Positions 61,526 through 64,000 of a stretch of 64,000 bases of DNA are shown piece after piece. Each line of letters starts with the position of its first letter. The stretch's first letter is position 1. The position numbers and the translations under genes are program-made. The stretch comes from an uncultured Verrucomicrobiota bacterium (lineage in GTDB: Bacteria > Verrucomicrobiota > Verrucomicrobiia > Opitutales > UBA9783), in assembly GCA_902495005.1 (NCBI GenBank), contig CABUVL010000002.1:1-64000 (forward strand), written 5' to 3'. The notes below the pieces were generated by a model, which saw nothing but the letters and a program-made list of their open reading frames with translations, did not search any database and had not been told where the DNA came from.

Positions 61526-63928
61526 ATGAGTTTTTCGATAAGCTCGAATAGGGTGACACATGAGCAAGCCTTGCCCAATGGGATTGCTCAAGGGGGTGCG
61601 GCATTGTCTTTAAATCCTTCTCATGAGATGCCAACAGCGCCAAGTGTGGGTAGTGAAATGCCTGCGATGGCGCTCACGGAGGTGCCTTTTCAAAATAATG
61701 TAAATCAGTTGACGGCGTTGGGGACAGTTTCTGCGGGAGGTACACATCCGCACATACAAGACAACGAACTTCAGCGAGATATTCATCAAGCTTTGTCAAC
61801 GAAGCCATTTTCGGCGGAAGCCAATAACGCGTTGTTAACTTATTTGAAAGGTGAAGGATGCATTAAGGCCGATGGAGGGATTGATTTCCTGCAGGTGATG
61901 CAGCAAGCGAGAGCGGCTCACCCGGATGAGATTAAAATGTCGGATGCGGAGATGATGGCGGCAATCGCGCAGGCCAAAATTAAGGGTACATTTACCTTAC
62001 GAAGCGATGGCAGTTTGAGCACGAGCATTTCGGGGGTATGCTGTGATGCGGCCAGTCAAATACTTGAGGCATTAAAGAGTAGGGTAGAGGCGTTTACGGC
62101 ACCGGGGGCGGATGGAGAACCGTATGCAAGTCAACTTTCATTAAATCTTCCCAGCATGGGGGTTAAGACGCCCAGCAGTGAAGATTTAAGTGTCCTTCAG
62201 TCGGGGGGGCAAATTACCTACAAGCCCGTTGGTGACAAAAAAACCTTGAAGCTTGTGGTAGATCCAAGGTTAAACGAGTCGGACGGAAGATTAAATATAG
62301 CCGTGATGGATAACCGACTGTCGCATTTAAGTTCTTCGTGCGAAATTCCGCTGTCGTCGGTATTTGAAGGGAAGCCCTTTAACGATAATCGGGCACTTGT
62401 GAATGGAAGTGGTATTTGGTCTGATTGGCGTGCGGGGTGCGCATTGTTGCCGAAGGAACGTAGTTATAAGGCGGCGGTTCCGTTTACGATGACTTGGGAT
62501 GCGCTATTGGCCTCCGGTAAAGATACGATGAATGATCCTGAACGCCTCAAAGCTCAGACAACCTTATGGGAGAAAACGTTCGATTACTTAAGCTTGCTTG
62601 AAACGTCACAACCTAAGTTAGAAGCTAAGCCGCTTGTCGGCAATTCCATTGCCTTATTGACTAACCCCGAACGTGAGAATTTAACTCCGGCCCAAAATCC
62701 GTTAACATTTGATCATATCTCGAATGAGCCAATTGAGGGGGAGGATTACAAGCTTAACACCGATCACGTGGAGGCTCATGATGATTTTGATGCTGAAATA
62801 AACAATTTATTAAATGCATTTAATGAAGTTGTTGCTGAGCAAGATGTTGTTTTAAATGAAACTTCGGGGCCTGTGTCGAACGTGCAAACGAAGTTAGAAG
62901 CCAAGACTATTGCCAATAATACCGTGGATCTGCTGCCCAATCCGCAGCACGAGGTTAAGCTCCCGCAGTCAAACGTTAATGACGCAAATTTTGTTACAAG
63001 CCCTGGCGTTGGACAAGATGCATCCGATAATTTATTGGAAGCACTCAATCATTTTTCAACAGCACTTAAGGGCCTTGGCCAAGATGCATCGCTCAATGCG
63101 TCTTCGCAGGACAATTTAGGTGCGGCTAAGGCGCTTACAGAACCACTTACACAATTGTTGTCCAATCTTAAAAACCAGCCGGGATCTGCTTTGTCACGTG
63201 AAAAGGCGTCGTCTTTACGGGGTGCCGTCAATCACTTAAAGTCTCAATCGGTTGCTCAGGATGGTGAGCTGTTGAATTTGTTGAATCAGTTGGAAGAGCA
63301 ATTGAGGTCTCTATCAAAAGAGGAGCATGCTAATGTACCTGCGGCAGAAACTGCAACTTCGACAGATAGTCCATTGAATGTGTCTAATGGGCAGGCGTTT
63401 AATCTTGCCGGGCAAAATGTGGTTTCGAATGAAGCTCCGGGTCTTGCGTCGAACGTGCAAACGAAGTTAGAGGCCAAGCCAATCGCCCACAGTTCTGTCG
63501 ATCTGCAGCCCAATCCACAGCGTGAGCTTGATACCGACAAAACAATTGCAAAAACGAATGAAAGCGAGACGCAGATCGCTGATTTGAATGCCAAGTTGAA
63601 GCTGTTTACAGGGCAAATGAATAGCATTCGAAATGCGACTCAACCGTCGTTGGCCAGCATAAGAGATTGTTACAGCGCGGCGAAATCTTATGCGGATGGC
63701 GTACTCAATCATGCAAATTCCGAGCTGCGTGCCGCGTATGAGCAAGCATTAAATGAAAAGTTACTTGTGCCTTTGGAGAAGGGGCTTTCGGAAGCTATTG
63801 ATAACAAGTATGAAAATGCTATGAGTAATTTGCCAGAGAGGGATGCGATCTTTCATAAAAGGTTAAGTTTTATGGACAAAATTAACCATCTCGTTGCTGA
63901 GCAGACCCGCCGTGGCAGGACTTTGTAA
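61526..63928 (+). CDS. Large repeat-containing protein, putative T3SS effector
   Basis: 800 residues, no signal peptide or membrane segment, no family I recognise. The N-terminus is Ser/Asn-rich (SFSISSNRVTHEQALPNGIA). Residues about 80-360 look globular. Three copies of a roughly 28-residue repeat follow at about 360-386, 451-480 and 641-670: consensus VQTKLEAKPIAxNSVDLxPNPQxE. Between them lie Asp/Asn-rich and helical linkers, and residues about 690-800 look coiled-coil. GGAGGGG lies 11 bases before the ATG. This modular, Ser-rich layout resembles secreted effectors. Secretion is inferred. Confidence 0.62.
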   Translation: MSFSISSNRVTHEQALPNGIAQGGAALSLNPSHEMPTAPSVGSEMPAMALTEVPFQNNVNQLTALGTVSAGGTHPHIQDNELQRDIHQALSTKPFSAEANNALLTYLKGEGCIKADGGIDFLQVMQQARAAHPDEIKMSDAEMMAAIAQAKIKGTFTLRSDGSLSTSISGVCCDAASQILEALKSRVEAFTAPGADGEPYASQLSLNLPSMGVKTPSSEDLSVLQSGGQITYKPVGDKKTLKLVVDPRLNESDGRLNIAVMDNRLSHLSSSCEIPLSSVFEGKPFNDNRALVNGSGIWSDWRAGCALLPKERSYKAAVPFTMTWDALLASGKDTMNDPERLKAQTTLWEKTFDYLSLLETSQPKLEAKPLVGNSIALLTNPERENLTPAQNPLTFDHISNEPIEGEDYKLNTDHVEAHDDFDAEINNLLNAFNEVVAEQDVVLNETSGPVSNVQTKLEAKTIANNTVDLLPNPQHEVKLPQSNVNDANFVTSPGVGQDASDNLLEALNHFSTALKGLGQDASLNASSQDNLGAAKALTEPLTQLLSNLKNQPGSALSREKASSLRGAVNHLKSQSVAQDGELLNLLNQLEEQLRSLSKEEHANVPAAETATSTDSPLNVSNGQAFNLAGQNVVSNEAPGLASNVQTKLEAKPIAHSSVDLQPNPQRELDTDKTIAKTNESETQIADLNAKLKLFTGQMNSIRNATQPSLASIRDCYSAAKSYADGVLNHANSELRAAYEQALNEKLLVPLEKGLSEAIDNKYENAMSNLPERDAIFHKRLSFMDKINHLVAEQTRRGRTL
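62875..62905 (+). repeat. DNA copy 1 of the effector repeat
   Basis: 31 bases (GTCGAACGTGCAAACGAAGT, then TAGAAGCCAAG) that recur at 63448-63478 with one change (A to G). It encodes SNVQTKLEAK. A more diverged copy lies near 62608. Confidence 0.8.
63448..63478 (+). repeat. DNA copy 2 of the effector repeat
   Basis: Same 31 bases as at 62875-62905 except one base. Nucleotide-level identity suggests a recent duplication within the gene or recombination between copies. Confidence 0.8.
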
Positions 63929-64000
63929 TTATCGAGTGAGATAAGGTAAAAAGTTTTTAGCTTTGTTAGTGTTTTTTATATTATTTTTTCTTGCAAAAAA

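Overview
The window looks like part of the chromosome of a host-associated Gram-negative bacterium of the PVC group, most likely Verrucomicrobiota. This is inferred from gene content: a short EF-Ts, an mcsB-clpC pair without ctsR or mcsA, a pyruvate phosphate dikinase, OleA/OleB-type enzymes, lipid A-type glycosyltransferases and a complete-looking type III secretion (T3SS) cluster. No rRNA gene, insertion sequence, phage or CRISPR array was seen. Several well-preserved genes are separated by 0.4-1.4 kb stretches without recognisable genes, and one gene relic can be identified. Both points fit a genome under reduction.

Layout. 1-1017 (-): 3'-truncated gene for a probable T3SS effector with a ten-proline run followed by a WH2/beta-thymosin-like actin-binding motif. 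1.2-5.6 kb (+): beta-CASP nuclease, MATE transporter, RluA-family pseudouridine synthase, L21, L27. 5.66-7.0 kb: no recognisable gene. 7.1-8.6 kb (-): rpsB-tsf. 8.9-11.6 kb (+): ppdK. 12.4-15.9 kb (+): XRE/S24-type regulator, rsmG, tRNA-Pro, oleA-like and oleB-like genes. 16.3-21.0 kb (-): pilMNOPQ-like operon ending in a secretin. 21.2-25.2 kb (+): dnaK-groES-groEL. 25.3-30.9 kb (+): mcsB, clpC, a CesT-type T3SS chaperone, cysS. 31.2-35.0 kb: small Ser/Thr-rich protein (-), left-handed beta-helix protein, tRNA-Val, CPBP protease, MFS transporter. 35.0-36.1 kb (-): sugar aminotransferase.

36.2-45.8 kb (-) is the main T3SS operon, read as sctD-E-F-G-I-J-K-L-N-O-P-Q-R, an order like the Yersinia ysc virC plus virB operons. 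Next come a relic of the sctB 3' end, an unrecognised Cys-rich protein (46.5-47.8 kb, +) and an SseD/EspB/YopD-like translocator (47.9-48.9 kb, -). 49.3-51.9 kb (+) holds an ArnT/ArnC-like glycosyltransferase pair. 52.1-52.5 kb (+) holds L36 and L31. 53.3-54.7 kb (+) encodes an NtrC-type regulator with an altered GAFTGA loop. The displaced export genes sctS-T-U lie at 54.7-56.8 kb (-). 57-61.4 kb (+) encodes an iron-type ABC permease, UppP, a divergent thymidine phosphorylase and a DUF721/DciA-like protein. 61.5-63.9 kb (+) encodes an 800-residue repeat-containing protein, a second effector candidate.

How it fits together. The T3SS genes supply the cytoplasmic ring and ATPase, inner ring, rod, needle, needle chaperones, most of the export gate and one translocator. 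The CesT-type chaperone and the two large Ser/Asn-rich proteins at the window ends are plausible secretion clients. sctC and sctV are not in the window. The central effector hypothesis is that the protein at 1-1017 acts on host actin. It rests on motif recognition alone.
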